Part shown: positions 37,680 to 46,916 of the stretch, piece after piece | Position numbering within the stretch: the first letter of the stretch is position 1 | How the letters are laid out: each line of letters opens with the position of its first letter | Assembly: GCA_029212415.1 (NCBI GenBank) | Contig: JARGOF010000014.1 | Location: 47,882-111,881, forward strand | Direction: 5' to 3' | Source: Rhizobiaceae bacterium | GTDB taxonomy: Bacteria > Pseudomonadota > Alphaproteobacteria > Rhizobiales > Rhizobiaceae | DNA: 64,000 nt | The notes under the pieces: model-generated | Databases searched by the model: none | Seen by the model: the letters and a program-made list of their open reading frames with translations, nothing else | Told to the model about the DNA's origin: nothing | Position numbers and translations under genes: made by a program

Positions 37680-38177
37680 CTATTGGCATTGTTTCTTGAG
37701 GCGGCGCAGGAATGATCGCACAATCACTTTGTGGGCAGGCGCAACCGGGAGCATATATATTCGGCCAAATGCTCTGTGGGTTTTCACTGACGACGTAATG
37801 GTCAGTTCTTTTCCGTTCCTCGATATGCACGTCAAGACATCCAGATGGCTGTCGCGTGCTGACAGAGAAAGCACTTCGTTCGAGACGTGTTCTACCAGGA
37901 AGAAATCCAGCTTTTGACCGACTGAAACGGTGTTGCGTGAGGCGGTGGAGAAGCCGCTGATCTTCTTCACCCCAAACAGCGACGAAATGAAGTCTCTGAT
38001 GCGGAACGCCCATTTTAACACGGGTGATGGCCGAGAGGTCATGATGCCCCACGCCTCAAGCGGGGTGACGGATCTGGAAAGTCGGATGGTCTGTTGGTCG
38101 AAAAAATCAAGGTCAGGTGGCGGCGCCAACAGCTGGACGTTGGTATTTGGCAGCGTATAGAGCTCGGTTTGGTCCAA
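37680..38177 (-). CDS. DUF2867-like protein
   Basis: A 165-residue cytoplasmic protein with the layout of DUF2867: an N-terminal DLDFFDQQTIRLSRSVTPLEAWGIM, then PVLKWAFRIRDFISSLFGVKKI and later a beta-rich core ending in HKVIVRSFLRRL. Function unknown. The start is TTG 38177 with GGAGATGTATT upstream. It converges on soxG. Confidence 0.6.
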   Translation of the reverse strand: MDQTELYTLPNTNVQLLAPPPDLDFFDQQTIRLSRSVTPLEAWGIMTSRPSPVLKWAFRIRDFISSLFGVKKISGFSTASRNTVSVGQKLDFFLVEHVSNEVLSLSARDSHLDVLTCISRNGKELTITSSVKTHRAFGRIYMLPVAPAHKVIVRSFLRRLKKQCQ

Positions 38178-38475
38178 AATACATCTCCGATGGCATGAGA
38201 TCTGGATAGCAGGTGATCCCGTCGCATTCCATGTGACATCTTGGGCCTTTGCCGACCTCAGGCAGGCGTCTATTGGTCGTGCTCAAGTGGCTATGGGTGC
38301 ATATTCCCGAATTGGGGGCACAGCCTTCCATTGTTGCAAGGTGCTTGTTCATCGGCGGGTAAACAATATCTGCAACAATTCACGGCAAGAACGTGTTTGC
38401 CCTGCTGTTTCAAATGCCAACCAGGCTTTTCAGGACCGGCAGGCAAACTGAAAAACCATTAAACCGGGACAGTAT
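38178..38475. other. Intergenic region, no supported gene
   Basis: About 300 bp between divergent genes. Short frames here lack codon or family support. No clear regulatory motif seen. Confidence 0.45.
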
Positions 38476-40335
38476 ATGAAACGCAAACACATCATTGTCC
38501 TTGCCCTTCTGGGCTTGCTGTCCATTGTCGTGCTTGCCGTGCCGGAACTTGGCATTTTGCCGATGCTGGTCATCATCGGAATACCCATTTCCATCGCCTA
38601 TTGGTCTGTTCCGGCGCTGTTTTTGATCGCGACCATCAGTTATGTGATTTATCATGCAATGGGTTTTTCCGGGCGGACAGGCGCGCTTTTGGCCGTCAGT
38701 CTCAGCGGCATTCTGTTGGCAATACCGGCTTACATGCTGAACCTGCAAATAGAGAAGCAAGCCTTTTCCCACGTATCACATGACCACAACAGTCTGACTT
38801 TGCCTCTTCCTTTCTGCAAAATAGCCGTCGTAACCGAAGGGTCAGGCAAATATGCCAAGGATTCTTCCACGCGCTGCGACGGATTTTGCCTGCACGCCCT
38901 GTTGAGCGGTTCGGCTCGAAGCATTCTGATGCTGGAATCCAGGGAACCATTTGCGCCACTGCAGCCGGATGCAGAGGCCGTAGAATTCACCATCGAGAGA
39001 TTGCCGCAATGCCCGGAGACCAAATTTGCATCCGGTCGACACACACTTTCTCTGCCCAATGGCAAATCCCGCAAGAAAGGAACTGCCAATGCGGTGGAAC
39101 TGATCAAGCTGAAAATCAGCGAGGGAGAGTGTCTGGTCTCCAAAAAGGCAAAACTGTCTGACGCCGATATCGTCATAACCAGGGGGCGGGCCATTTCCAG
39201 CGGGTCTCATGCGTCACGCCCCGGCTTTCGACTTTTCACAAATACGATCATTGCTGACAGGATCACCGTGCATCAGAAGATGGCAATGGATGGCGCATTC
39301 AATGAAGTCTACCGGTGGACCGGTGTGACATTCAAACCGTTTGCATGGATATTGGTGCCTGCCCCGCAGTCCGGATATGGCTTTGACGTGAACATGGGCT
39401 GGTGGCGCACTGTCCAGCGGATCAACATTGCAAAAAGATATGATGACAAATCAGATTGGCCGCTTTTCCTGACCGGGACTCTTGGGCTCGATCTTCAACT
39501 CGACGGCGGGTTTGCCGAAAAACGCATTGTCGAAAATATGGAAACAGTCCTGGCTGAAAACAGATCCCCCAGCCCGGAGGAATGGAATTCCTTTTCGGAT
39601 TATCTTGATCGCAGGGGTTTGATACCCAATGCCTATGCGGCCGGATCGGATTTTGCAATTGCCTATCAAATGCTGGAAAACAGGAAATTCCCGACACCAC
39701 CACGGTTGTACCAGGTGGTAAACCATGCGGTAAGAAACGCCACGCCGCAGCAGATTGCGCATCTGACTGAAATGATGATTTCGCGCATGGAAGATGGAAC
39801 AACCAGCGCGCAAAATCTCAAGGTTTCGCGCAAAAATGAGCTTGCAAACCTGGCCGCAGGGCTTCGAAGACTGCCGGATGAATATCTGTTGCCGCACTTT
39901 GAACGCCACGTGAAACTGGCCTCGGATCAAGCCGTGCAAACGGCAGCCTGGCGCTTTGTCTCCCAACTCCACATTCATGGGGAGCGGGCGGTTCCAACGC
40001 TGTTGGAGCAAATCGACGCAGGGCTCGAAGGGGGTGACAGGTTTTACAGATCGAACGCCTATCAACATCCATATCTCGCAGGGATGATCGGCCTGTGTCT
40101 GGCGGGGCCGCATGCCAAGTCCGCCTCACCGAAACTGCTGCGCTTGATGCAGGCGGGACAATTGCCCGCCCATGCGTCCTACGGTGATTTGATGATCAAT
40201 ACACTGGTTCAAACAGGTATTGATCCGGAGTTGATCTGGCCGGTCTATTCCGCAGCCAATAAAAACAGAACCAGAGAAAATTTCGACCGGGAAGTCAAAC
40301 GCGCAAAATCGGACCGCCCTGATTGCAGCTATTAG
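38476..40335 (+). CDS. Unrecognised membrane-anchored protein with helical-repeat C-terminus
   Basis: A 619-residue protein I cannot assign. Residues about 5-95 form three hydrophobic helices. Residues 100-370 are a mixed, cysteine-bearing domain (FCKIAVVTEG, TRCDGFCLHALL, RLPQCPETKF, SEGECLVSKK), probably extracytoplasmic, where the cysteines could form disulphides. From about 375 the sequence is alpha-helical (RIVENMETVLAENRSP, LANLAAGLRRLPDEYLLPHFERH, PTLLEQIDAGLEGGD), like HEAT-type solenoids. ATG 38476 follows GGGACAG. The neighbouring genes give no functional clue. Confidence 0.7.
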   Translation: MKRKHIIVLALLGLLSIVVLAVPELGILPMLVIIGIPISIAYWSVPALFLIATISYVIYHAMGFSGRTGALLAVSLSGILLAIPAYMLNLQIEKQAFSHVSHDHNSLTLPLPFCKIAVVTEGSGKYAKDSSTRCDGFCLHALLSGSARSILMLESREPFAPLQPDAEAVEFTIERLPQCPETKFASGRHTLSLPNGKSRKKGTANAVELIKLKISEGECLVSKKAKLSDADIVITRGRAISSGSHASRPGFRLFTNTIIADRITVHQKMAMDGAFNEVYRWTGVTFKPFAWILVPAPQSGYGFDVNMGWWRTVQRINIAKRYDDKSDWPLFLTGTLGLDLQLDGGFAEKRIVENMETVLAENRSPSPEEWNSFSDYLDRRGLIPNAYAAGSDFAIAYQMLENRKFPTPPRLYQVVNHAVRNATPQQIAHLTEMMISRMEDGTTSAQNLKVSRKNELANLAAGLRRLPDEYLLPHFERHVKLASDQAVQTAAWRFVSQLHIHGERAVPTLLEQIDAGLEGGDRFYRSNAYQHPYLAGMIGLCLAGPHAKSASPKLLRLMQAGQLPAHASYGDLMINTLVQTGIDPELIWPVYSAANKNRTRENFDREVKRAKSDRPDCSY

Positions 40336-40498
40336 AGCGAATGCTATCAGAAACTGAATGGTTGCCGTGCCGTCAAGGATCACACGGAAATCAAACAGCA
40401 CCAGGACGTTGCTATCAGAAGCCGCAGACATATCTGCCGTCAGAAACGGCGCTTGATTGAACAAGAAAAACTCCGATCAATAACATCGGTCTCAAGTA

Positions 40499-41260
40499 CT
40501 ACAGCATCAATTGTCCGCCATTGATCTCGAGAACCTGCCCTGTGATATAGCCTGACAAGGCATTGCTTGCCAGAAACAGGTAGGCTGGTGCGCAATCCTC
40601 GGGCGTTCCCAACCTTTGCAGGGGAATGGATTTGCGGGTGTTTTCCAGTTTTTCCTGGGAAGAATATCGACTGTGGAAATCCGTATCGATGGTTCCGGGA
40701 GAAACAGCGTTGGTGCGTATGCCCTGCGGGGCCAGTTCGCGCGCAAGTGCCTTTGTATATGTCGCAACAAATGCCTTGGTGGCGCTGTAGATCGATGATC
40801 CCGGGCTGCCGCCTGTTCGCGCTGATATGGAAACCGTATTGATGATGGAGGCATTTTCAGCTGATCGCAGCTTTGGCAGAAGCCCCCGGCACACCATGAC
40901 GACGCTGGTTTGATTGAGCATCACCAGGTCATCATATTGGGCGTCGGTCAAATCGCCCGCGGGAAATCTGCCATGCATTGTGCCTGCATTGTTGACCAAC
41001 ACATCAATCGACCGGGTTTTTGACAGCACCGTATCAATAAAACCCTGTGTCTCTGCGCCTTTGGTGAAGTCTGCTTCAATCGCCTGAATGCGGGTGTCTG
41101 CGAATTTCTCAGCCGATCCGCTACGCCCGCTGTGAACGATGACGCTGGCCCCATGTTCGGCAAAGGCGTTAGCGACGCAAAACCCGATGCCACGTCCGGC
41201 GCCGGTAACGACAATTGTCTGACCCTGGAAAAGGTCACTGGAAAAACCGGTTTGTTTCAT
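40499..41260 (-). CDS. Short-chain dehydrogenase/reductase
   Basis: A 253-residue classical SDR with the NAD(P) motif VVTGAGRGIGFC, NNAGTMHG, the active-site serine region NTVSISARTGGSP and catalytic YSATK. The C-terminal GYITGQVLEINGGQ is also typical. The lack of an acidic residue after strand 2 (VIVHSGRSG) suggests an NADP preference, which is inference. It is divergent from the DeoR-type regulator with a shared inverted repeat, so it may belong to the same regulon, acting on a polyol or related sugar. Confidence 0.85.
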   Translation of the reverse strand: MKQTGFSSDLFQGQTIVVTGAGRGIGFCVANAFAEHGASVIVHSGRSGSAEKFADTRIQAIEADFTKGAETQGFIDTVLSKTRSIDVLVNNAGTMHGRFPAGDLTDAQYDDLVMLNQTSVVMVCRGLLPKLRSAENASIINTVSISARTGGSPGSSIYSATKAFVATYTKALARELAPQGIRTNAVSPGTIDTDFHSRYSSQEKLENTRKSIPLQRLGTPEDCAPAYLFLASNALSGYITGQVLEINGGQLML

Positions 41261-41315
41261 GCTGTCCTCGATATAACGGATCGGTGGCTGCCCGATGCAG
41301 AATGATTTGAATCTC

Positions 41316-41350
41316 CATTGCTTTCGATTATAGTGCAAACGAAAGCAATG
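41316..41350. promoter_or_regulatory. Inverted-repeat operator between SDR and DeoR-type regulator genes
   Basis: CATTGCTTTCG (41316-41326) and CGAAAGCAATG (41340-41350) form perfect 11-bp arms around 13 bp. TTTCG/CGAAA cores are usual in operators of DeoR/GlpR-family repressors. A further GAAAG follows at 41352-41356. The site lies 19 bp before the regulator ATG, so autoregulation and control of the divergent SDR are likely. Confidence 0.7.
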
Positions 41351-41368
41351 TGAAAGTCGAGAGCATCC

Positions 41369-42139
41369 ATGTATCTGAGTCCGCGTCATGAACAAATCCT
41401 CGAATTGGCAAAACTGGAGGAACGGGTGCTGGTTGATGAACTTGCTGCGCGCTTTGACGTGACGCCGCAAACCATCCGCAAGGACCTGAATGATCTGTGT
41501 AAACAGAGACTTCTGACGCGCATTCATGGCGGGGCGGAATTCCCGTCCGGGGTCGCCAATTTCGAGTATGAAGATCGCCGGCAGATTGCCGCGCTGGAAA
41601 AAACCGCAATCGGCAAGGCGGCAGCGGCGCTCATCCCAAATGAATCGTCTCTTTTCATCAATATCGGCACAACAACCGAAGCGGTGAGCGAGGCACTGCT
41701 GGATCACGTCGGGCTGATGGCGATCACCAACAATATCAATGTTGCCAACCGTCTGCGCCTCTATCCGAAGTTTGAAGTTGTTATGGCAGGTGGCGTTGTG
41801 CGCAGCACTGATGGCGGAATCGTCGGCGAAACCGCCGTTGATTTCATTCGCCAGTTCAAAGTTGACCACGCTGTGATCGGGACATCAGCGATTGATGCTG
41901 ATGGCGCATTGCTGGACTTTGATATTCGTGAAGTGAAAGTCGCCCAGGCGATTATCGAGAATGCCCGCAACGTTATTCTGGTTGCCGATTCGACAAAATT
42001 TGAACGCACTGCACCGGTTCGCATTGCGCATATTTCGCAAGTCGACACCTTTGTGACAGATCATTGTGACAGCGATGATATCAGAAAGGTTTGCGAGGAA
42101 AATGACGTGCGTCTCATTGAAGTCGGATCGGGGACATGA
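41369..42139 (+). CDS. glpR: DeoR-family transcriptional regulator (GlpR-like)
   Basis: A 256-residue repressor. The N-terminal DeoR helix-turn-helix is SPRHEQILELAKLEERVLVDELAARFDVTPQTIRKDLNDLCKQRLLTRIHGGA; the C-terminal sugar-phosphate-sensor domain has IGTTTEAVSEALL and later GTSAIDADGALLDFD. It directly precedes glpD and the glycerol transporter, so glycerol 3-phosphate is the likely effector. About 190 bp separates it from glpD, leaving room for a separate promoter. Confidence 0.88.
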   Translation: MYLSPRHEQILELAKLEERVLVDELAARFDVTPQTIRKDLNDLCKQRLLTRIHGGAEFPSGVANFEYEDRRQIAALEKTAIGKAAAALIPNESSLFINIGTTTEAVSEALLDHVGLMAITNNINVANRLRLYPKFEVVMAGGVVRSTDGGIVGETAVDFIRQFKVDHAVIGTSAIDADGALLDFDIREVKVAQAIIENARNVILVADSTKFERTAPVRIAHISQVDTFVTDHCDSDDIRKVCEENDVRLIEVGSGT

Positions 42140-42330
42140 TCGAGGATCTGTCTTCCCGATAGGGCGGTTGCAGTACGGTAATGTGTCCATACGATTGGGT
42201 GGTCTTCGACTAAAGTATGTATCGTTCCCGCTGATCTTCGCATAGATGGCGTTTGACATTCGAAGTGTTTTCGTTTTCTCTGATGGAGGTTTCACTTTAT
42301 AAATAGTGATGCCAATTTCGGGAGGAAAAT

Positions 42331-43851
42331 TTGTCCACGGTGTTTGATGTCTTCGTCATAGGCGGCGGGATTAACGGATGCGGTATCGCGCGCGATGCTG
42401 CCGGCCGTGGCTATTCCGTTTGCCTTGCGGAAATGAATGATCTGGCTTCTGGCACGTCCTCCTGGTCGACAAAACTCATCCATGGCGGGTTGCGCTATCT
42501 GGAACACTACGAGTTTCTGCTGGTTCGCAAGGCGCTGATCGAGCGTGAAGTGCTGTTGAATATGGCGCCGCATATTATCTGGCCCATGCGTTTTGTCCTA
42601 CCGTATCACAAGGGATTGCGACCGGCCTGGCTGTTGCGCCTCGGACTGTTTTTATATGATCATCTGGGTGGACGAAAGATTCTGCCGGGCACCAGTGTCG
42701 TTGATCTGAAATCGGACGTTGCCGGCAAACCTCTGAAAGAGGAATATGCCAAGGCATTCGAATATTCAGATTGCTGGGTGAATGATGCGCGTCTGGTTGT
42801 CTTGAATGCGATGGACGCTCAGGCAAGAGGCGCGGAAATATACACGCGCACCAAGGTTATCGCCGCAAACAGGGTGGGTGCCCATTGGGAAATCACGCTG
42901 CAGTCTACCGACACGGGTGCCACGCACACGGTCTGTGCAAAGATCATCATCAATGCAGGCGGCCCCTGGGTCGACGATATATTGCAAACCTCCCTGGGGA
43001 AAAATGACGCCCATAATGTCAGGCTTGTTCAGGGCAGTCACATCGTCGTGCGCAAGAAGTTTGATCATCCAAAAGCCTATTTTTTCCAGAATGCGGATGA
43101 TCGTATATTTTTTGCGATACCCTATGAGCAGGATTTCACCCTGATTGGCACAACAGATCAGGATTATCAGGGCGCGCTGTCCGATGTGAAAATTTCCTCG
43201 GAGGAAATTGACTATCTTTGTGCCGGAGCGAGCGAGTATTTCAAGGAACCTGTGACCAGAGACGATATCGTCTGGACCTATTCCGGCGTGCGTCCGCTCT
43301 ATGATGACGGTGCTTCCAAGGCACAGGAAGCCACCCGCGATTACGTTTTGCGGATGGATGGCAACGGTGAAGATCCCAAAGTGATCAATGTGTTCGGCGG
43401 CAAGATTACCACGTACCGACGGCTGGCTGAATCAATGCTTGAGAAGGTGGAGAGCATTCTGGGTGCCAAGGGCGCAGCCTGGACAAGGACAAGTGTCTTG
43501 CCCGGGGGTGAGTTCGACGTATCGGGCTTTGCCGATCTGCTGGCGAAAGTACGTTCAGATTTTCCATTTCTCGAAACCGGCCAGAGCGAGCGGCTTGTGC
43601 GTTCCTATGGGTTGAAGGCCTTTGAGATACTGCAGGCAGCCAAAACGCCCGAGGAACTGGGCGAGGACTTTGGCCTCGGCCTGAGCGAAGCTGAAGTGCG
43701 CTATCTGATCAACAACGAGTGGGCGCAAACCGCCGATGATGTGGTGTGGCGCAGAAGCAAGCTGGGCATTCGCTTCACCGAACAGCAGAAGACACGCCTC
43801 GATACATTCATGAAGCAAAACAAAAAACTGCAGGTATTTGCAGCGGAATAG
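42331..43851 (+). CDS. glpD: Aerobic glycerol-3-phosphate dehydrogenase
   Basis: A 506-residue FAD enzyme that oxidises glycerol 3-phosphate to dihydroxyacetone phosphate and passes electrons to quinone at the membrane. The FAD motif VFVIGGGINGCGIARDAAGRG opens the protein. SGTSSWSTKLIHGGLRYLEHYEF and the later TYSGVRPLYDDG and GGKITTYRRLAE are hallmarks. The start is TTG 42331, clearly set by GGGAGGAAAA just before it. A candidate -35 TTGACA lies at 42252-42257, and a TTTTCGTTTTC tract (42269-42279) could bind the DeoR-type repressor. Confidence 0.94.
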   Translation: MSTVFDVFVIGGGINGCGIARDAAGRGYSVCLAEMNDLASGTSSWSTKLIHGGLRYLEHYEFLLVRKALIEREVLLNMAPHIIWPMRFVLPYHKGLRPAWLLRLGLFLYDHLGGRKILPGTSVVDLKSDVAGKPLKEEYAKAFEYSDCWVNDARLVVLNAMDAQARGAEIYTRTKVIAANRVGAHWEITLQSTDTGATHTVCAKIIINAGGPWVDDILQTSLGKNDAHNVRLVQGSHIVVRKKFDHPKAYFFQNADDRIFFAIPYEQDFTLIGTTDQDYQGALSDVKISSEEIDYLCAGASEYFKEPVTRDDIVWTYSGVRPLYDDGASKAQEATRDYVLRMDGNGEDPKVINVFGGKITTYRRLAESMLEKVESILGAKGAAWTRTSVLPGGEFDVSGFADLLAKVRSDFPFLETGQSERLVRSYGLKAFEILQAAKTPEELGEDFGLGLSEAEVRYLINNEWAQTADDVVWRRSKLGIRFTEQQKTRLDTFMKQNKKLQVFAAE

Positions 43852-43860
43852 GATTTTTCG

Positions 43861-44943
43861 ATGCTGGAATTGAAAAATATCAGCAAGAAAGTTGGCAACG
43901 CGTTGCACATCAGCGATGTGTCGATGAGTCTTGAAAAGGGTTCTGTCAACGTTCTTCTGGGGCCAACCCTTTCCGGGAAAACATCCTTGATGCGGTTGAT
44001 GGCCGGTCTTGACCGGCCGACATCCGGCAGCATCTTGATGAATGGAAGCAATGTTGTCGGCATGCCGGTGCAAAAGCGCAATGTCGCGATGGTTTATCAG
44101 CAATTCATCAACTATCCGGCCATGACGGTTTATGAAAATATCGCATCGCCGATGCGGGTGGCCGGCGTGGATCAGGCAACCATCGACCGCCGCGTAAACG
44201 AGGCCGCGGACTTGATGAAACTGACACCCTATCTTGACCGTACGCCCGCCAATCTGTCTGGCGGACAGCAACAAAGGACAGCCTTGGCCAGGGCTCTGGT
44301 CAAGAATGCCGAGCTTGTCTTGCTGGACGAGCCCCTGGCGAATCTGGATTACAAACTTCGCGAAGAACTCAGGGTGGAATTGCCCAAGATATTTGCAGAG
44401 ACCGGCGCGGTCTTTGTCTATGCAACAACGGAGCCGCAGGAAGCATTGTTGCTGGGCGGCAAGACAGCCACCCTGTGCGAGGGGCGGGTGACACAATTTG
44501 ATCGGACGATTGACGTGTACAATCATCCGTCCGACCTGCTGACGGCACAAACCTTCTCAGATCCACCGATGAATGTCCTGCCTGTCACCAAGGTCGGCAA
44601 TGAATTTGTCTTCGAGACCAGCCGTGTTGACGTTCCGACAAATGTTTCGGGACTGGCCGATGGCAACTACAAGATCGGTGTCAGACCACACCACATGTTG
44701 CTTGAAGAGCCCAAGGGGCATTCGATGAAACTGGATTGTGTGGTTTCAACGACGGAAATCACCGGGTCAGAAAGCTTCATTCATCTTCAAAGCAGGGGCG
44801 CCCACATGGTTGCGCTGATGCATGGCGTTCACCGGGTCGAAATCGGTGATGCAATTCCAGCCTATCTGGAGCAGAAGAGCTTTTTCATTTTTGACCACCA
44901 TGAAAACCTCGTTTCCGCCCCGACTTTTGACAGTCAGAATTGA
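43861..44943 (+). CDS. glpS: Glycerol ABC transporter ATPase GlpS
   Basis: A 360-residue ABC ATPase of the sugar-importer (MalK-like) type. Walker A GPTLSGKT (34-41), signature LSGGQ (132-136) and Walker B LVLLDEP (D156, E157) are intact. The switch-histidine position is altered: the usual THDQ reads TTEP (Thr190), so the histidine is missing. The C-terminal third is the regulatory TOBE-like domain (YKIGVRPHHMLLEEP). With GlpT it drives glycerol uptake. It starts 9 bp after glpD. Confidence 0.9.
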   Translation: MLELKNISKKVGNALHISDVSMSLEKGSVNVLLGPTLSGKTSLMRLMAGLDRPTSGSILMNGSNVVGMPVQKRNVAMVYQQFINYPAMTVYENIASPMRVAGVDQATIDRRVNEAADLMKLTPYLDRTPANLSGGQQQRTALARALVKNAELVLLDEPLANLDYKLREELRVELPKIFAETGAVFVYATTEPQEALLLGGKTATLCEGRVTQFDRTIDVYNHPSDLLTAQTFSDPPMNVLPVTKVGNEFVFETSRVDVPTNVSGLADGNYKIGVRPHHMLLEEPKGHSMKLDCVVSTTEITGSESFIHLQSRGAHMVALMHGVHRVEIGDAIPAYLEQKSFFIFDHHENLVSAPTFDSQN

Positions 44944-44952
44944 GGATTAGTC

Positions 44953-46026
44953 ATGGCAAGCATTACTCTCGACAGACTGGCTCATTCTTACGATCCGAAC
45001 CCGAAAACGGACGCCGATTTTGCGCTGAAGGAAATTGACTACGAGTGGGAAGATGGCGGTGCCTATGCGCTGCTTGGGCCATCGGGTTGTGGCAAAACCA
45101 CCCTGTTGAATATCATCTCGGGATTGCTCGTGCCGTCCAAGGGGCACATCAAGTTTGATGGAAAAGACGTCACGCATTTGCAGCCGGAAGAGCGGAATAT
45201 CGCGCAGGTTTTCCAGTTTCCGGTGATTTATGACACCATGACAGTGCGCCAAAATCTGGCTTTTCCGCTGTTAAACCGCCGTGTTCCCCGCGACGAAATC
45301 ACCAAGCGTGTTGCCGACATGATTGAGGTTCTGGATCTTGCCGACAAGGCCGACCGAAAGGCACGTAGACTGACGGCCGATGAGAAACAGAAGATATCAC
45401 TGGGACGGGGCCTGGTGCGCTACGACGTGAATGCCATTCTTTTTGATGAGCCCTTGACGGTGATCGACCCGCATATGAAATGGCAATTGCGCACCAAGCT
45501 GAAGGACCTGCACCGCCAATTGGGACACACGATGATTTATGTGACCCATGACCAGACCGAGGCCCTGACATTCGCCGACAAAGTGGTGGTGATGTATGAA
45601 GGTGAGGTCGTCCAGATCGGAACACCAGAAGAGTTGTTCGATGAACCTGCCCACACGTTTGTCGGGTATTTTATCGGTTCTCCCGGCATGAATGTGCTAC
45701 CGTGTCAGATCAATGGGAAAACCGCGGAGATTGGCAGCACCAAAATTGAGCTTGCGCGCGAATACAATATTTCCGGCAGCAATATCGAATTGGGCATTCG
45801 CCCCGAATTTGTATCCCTGTCGTCTGACAGGGCCGGCATTCCGGTTCAGATAGATGCTGTTGAGAACATTGGCCGCTTCAAGATCGTTCGGGCAAATCTG
45901 GAAGGTCATTCCATCAATGCGGTTTTGAAGGAAGGCGAATCCGTCCCGGCTGATCCGACTTTCAAATTCGCGACGGACCGGATCAATGTTTACGAGAATT
46001 CCCATCTGGTAAGAGCAGGAGGTTGA
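44953..46026 (+). CDS. glpT: Glycerol ABC transporter ATPase GlpT
   Basis: A 357-residue second ATPase. Walker A GPSGCGKT (42-49), Walker B AILFDEPLT and the switch VTHDQTEA are normal, but the signature LSGGQ is replaced by LTADE (140-144, followed by KQKISLGRGLV). The defect is complementary to that of GlpS. A TOBE-like domain follows (IELGIRPEFVSLSSD). It begins 9 bp after glpS. The name follows the rhizobial glp ABC system, not the E. coli glycerol-phosphate antiporter GlpT. Confidence 0.9.
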   Translation: MASITLDRLAHSYDPNPKTDADFALKEIDYEWEDGGAYALLGPSGCGKTTLLNIISGLLVPSKGHIKFDGKDVTHLQPEERNIAQVFQFPVIYDTMTVRQNLAFPLLNRRVPRDEITKRVADMIEVLDLADKADRKARRLTADEKQKISLGRGLVRYDVNAILFDEPLTVIDPHMKWQLRTKLKDLHRQLGHTMIYVTHDQTEALTFADKVVVMYEGEVVQIGTPEELFDEPAHTFVGYFIGSPGMNVLPCQINGKTAEIGSTKIELAREYNISGSNIELGIRPEFVSLSSDRAGIPVQIDAVENIGRFKIVRANLEGHSINAVLKEGESVPADPTFKFATDRINVYENSHLVRAGG

Positions 46027-46028
46027 TT

Positions 46029-46916
46029 GTGGATAAACCCTATAACAACAAGGCCTGGTTCCTGGTCGTTCCTGTTTTTGCGCTGGTGGCGCTTAGCGCC
46101 ATCATACCCATCATGACGGTGGTCAACTATTCGTTTCAGGATACGTTTGGCAACAATCAGTTCTTCTGGGCGGGCACGGAATGGTTTCAGGATGTGCTGA
46201 GCTCCGATCGGTTCTGGGACGCGCTCGGGCGCAACTTCATGTTTTCGGTGATTATCCTGTCAATCGAAATCCCATTGGGCATAGGCATTGCCCTGACCAT
46301 GCCGAAAAAGGGCATCTGGGTTCCCGTCTGTCTCGTTACCATGGCCTTGCCATTGCTCATTCCGTGGAATGTCGTTGGAACAATCTGGCAGATTTTCGGG
46401 CGCGCCGATATCGGCCTTCTGGGATATTCGCTCGACCAACTGGGTGTGAACTACAATTATGCCAGCAATATATTTGATGCTTGGGCGACGATCATCCTGA
46501 TGGATGTCTGGCATTGGACGAGCCTCGTCGTGCTGCTGTGCTATGCCGGTCTCGTATCCATTCCCGAGGCCTATTATCAGGCGGCAAAAATTGATGGCGC
46601 GTCCAGATGGTCCGTCTTTCGTTACATCCAGTTGCCAAAGATACGCGGTGTCCTGATCATCGCATTCCTGCTGCGCTTCATGGATTCTTTCATGATTTAC
46701 ACGGAGCCCTTCGTCCTGACCGGCGGCGGCCCGGGCAATTCAACCACTTTCATGTCGATCGACCTGGTGAAACAGGCCATTGGCCAGTTTGATCTGGGCC
46801 CGGCTGCAGCCATGTCACTTGTCTACCAATTGATCGTCCTGTCGGTCTGCTACGTCTTCTTTACGGTGATGAGCAATGTGGGTGTCGATAAACCGGATGC
46901 GAGGGTGGAAGACTAA
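46029..46916 (+). CDS. glpP: Glycerol ABC transporter permease GlpP
   Basis: A 295-residue MalF-type permease with about six helices and the EAA loop YYQAAKIDGASRWSVFRYIQLPKIRG, which docks the ATPase. The start is GTG 46029, with AGGAGG seven bases upstream, directly after the glpT stop. The end overlaps glpQ by one base (TAATG). Confidence 0.9.
   Translation: MDKPYNNKAWFLVVPVFALVALSAIIPIMTVVNYSFQDTFGNNQFFWAGTEWFQDVLSSDRFWDALGRNFMFSVIILSIEIPLGIGIALTMPKKGIWVPVCLVTMALPLLIPWNVVGTIWQIFGRADIGLLGYSLDQLGVNYNYASNIFDAWATIILMDVWHWTSLVVLLCYAGLVSIPEAYYQAAKIDGASRWSVFRYIQLPKIRGVLIIAFLLRFMDSFMIYTEPFVLTGGGPGNSTTFMSIDLVKQAIGQFDLGPAAAMSLVYQLIVLSVCYVFFTVMSNVGVDKPDARVED

Noticed and set aside
44953..46026. GlpT as a decaying ATPase
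   Set aside because: All other motifs are intact, the operon is tight, and the altered signature is matched by a complementary change in GlpS, which suggests selection rather than decay.
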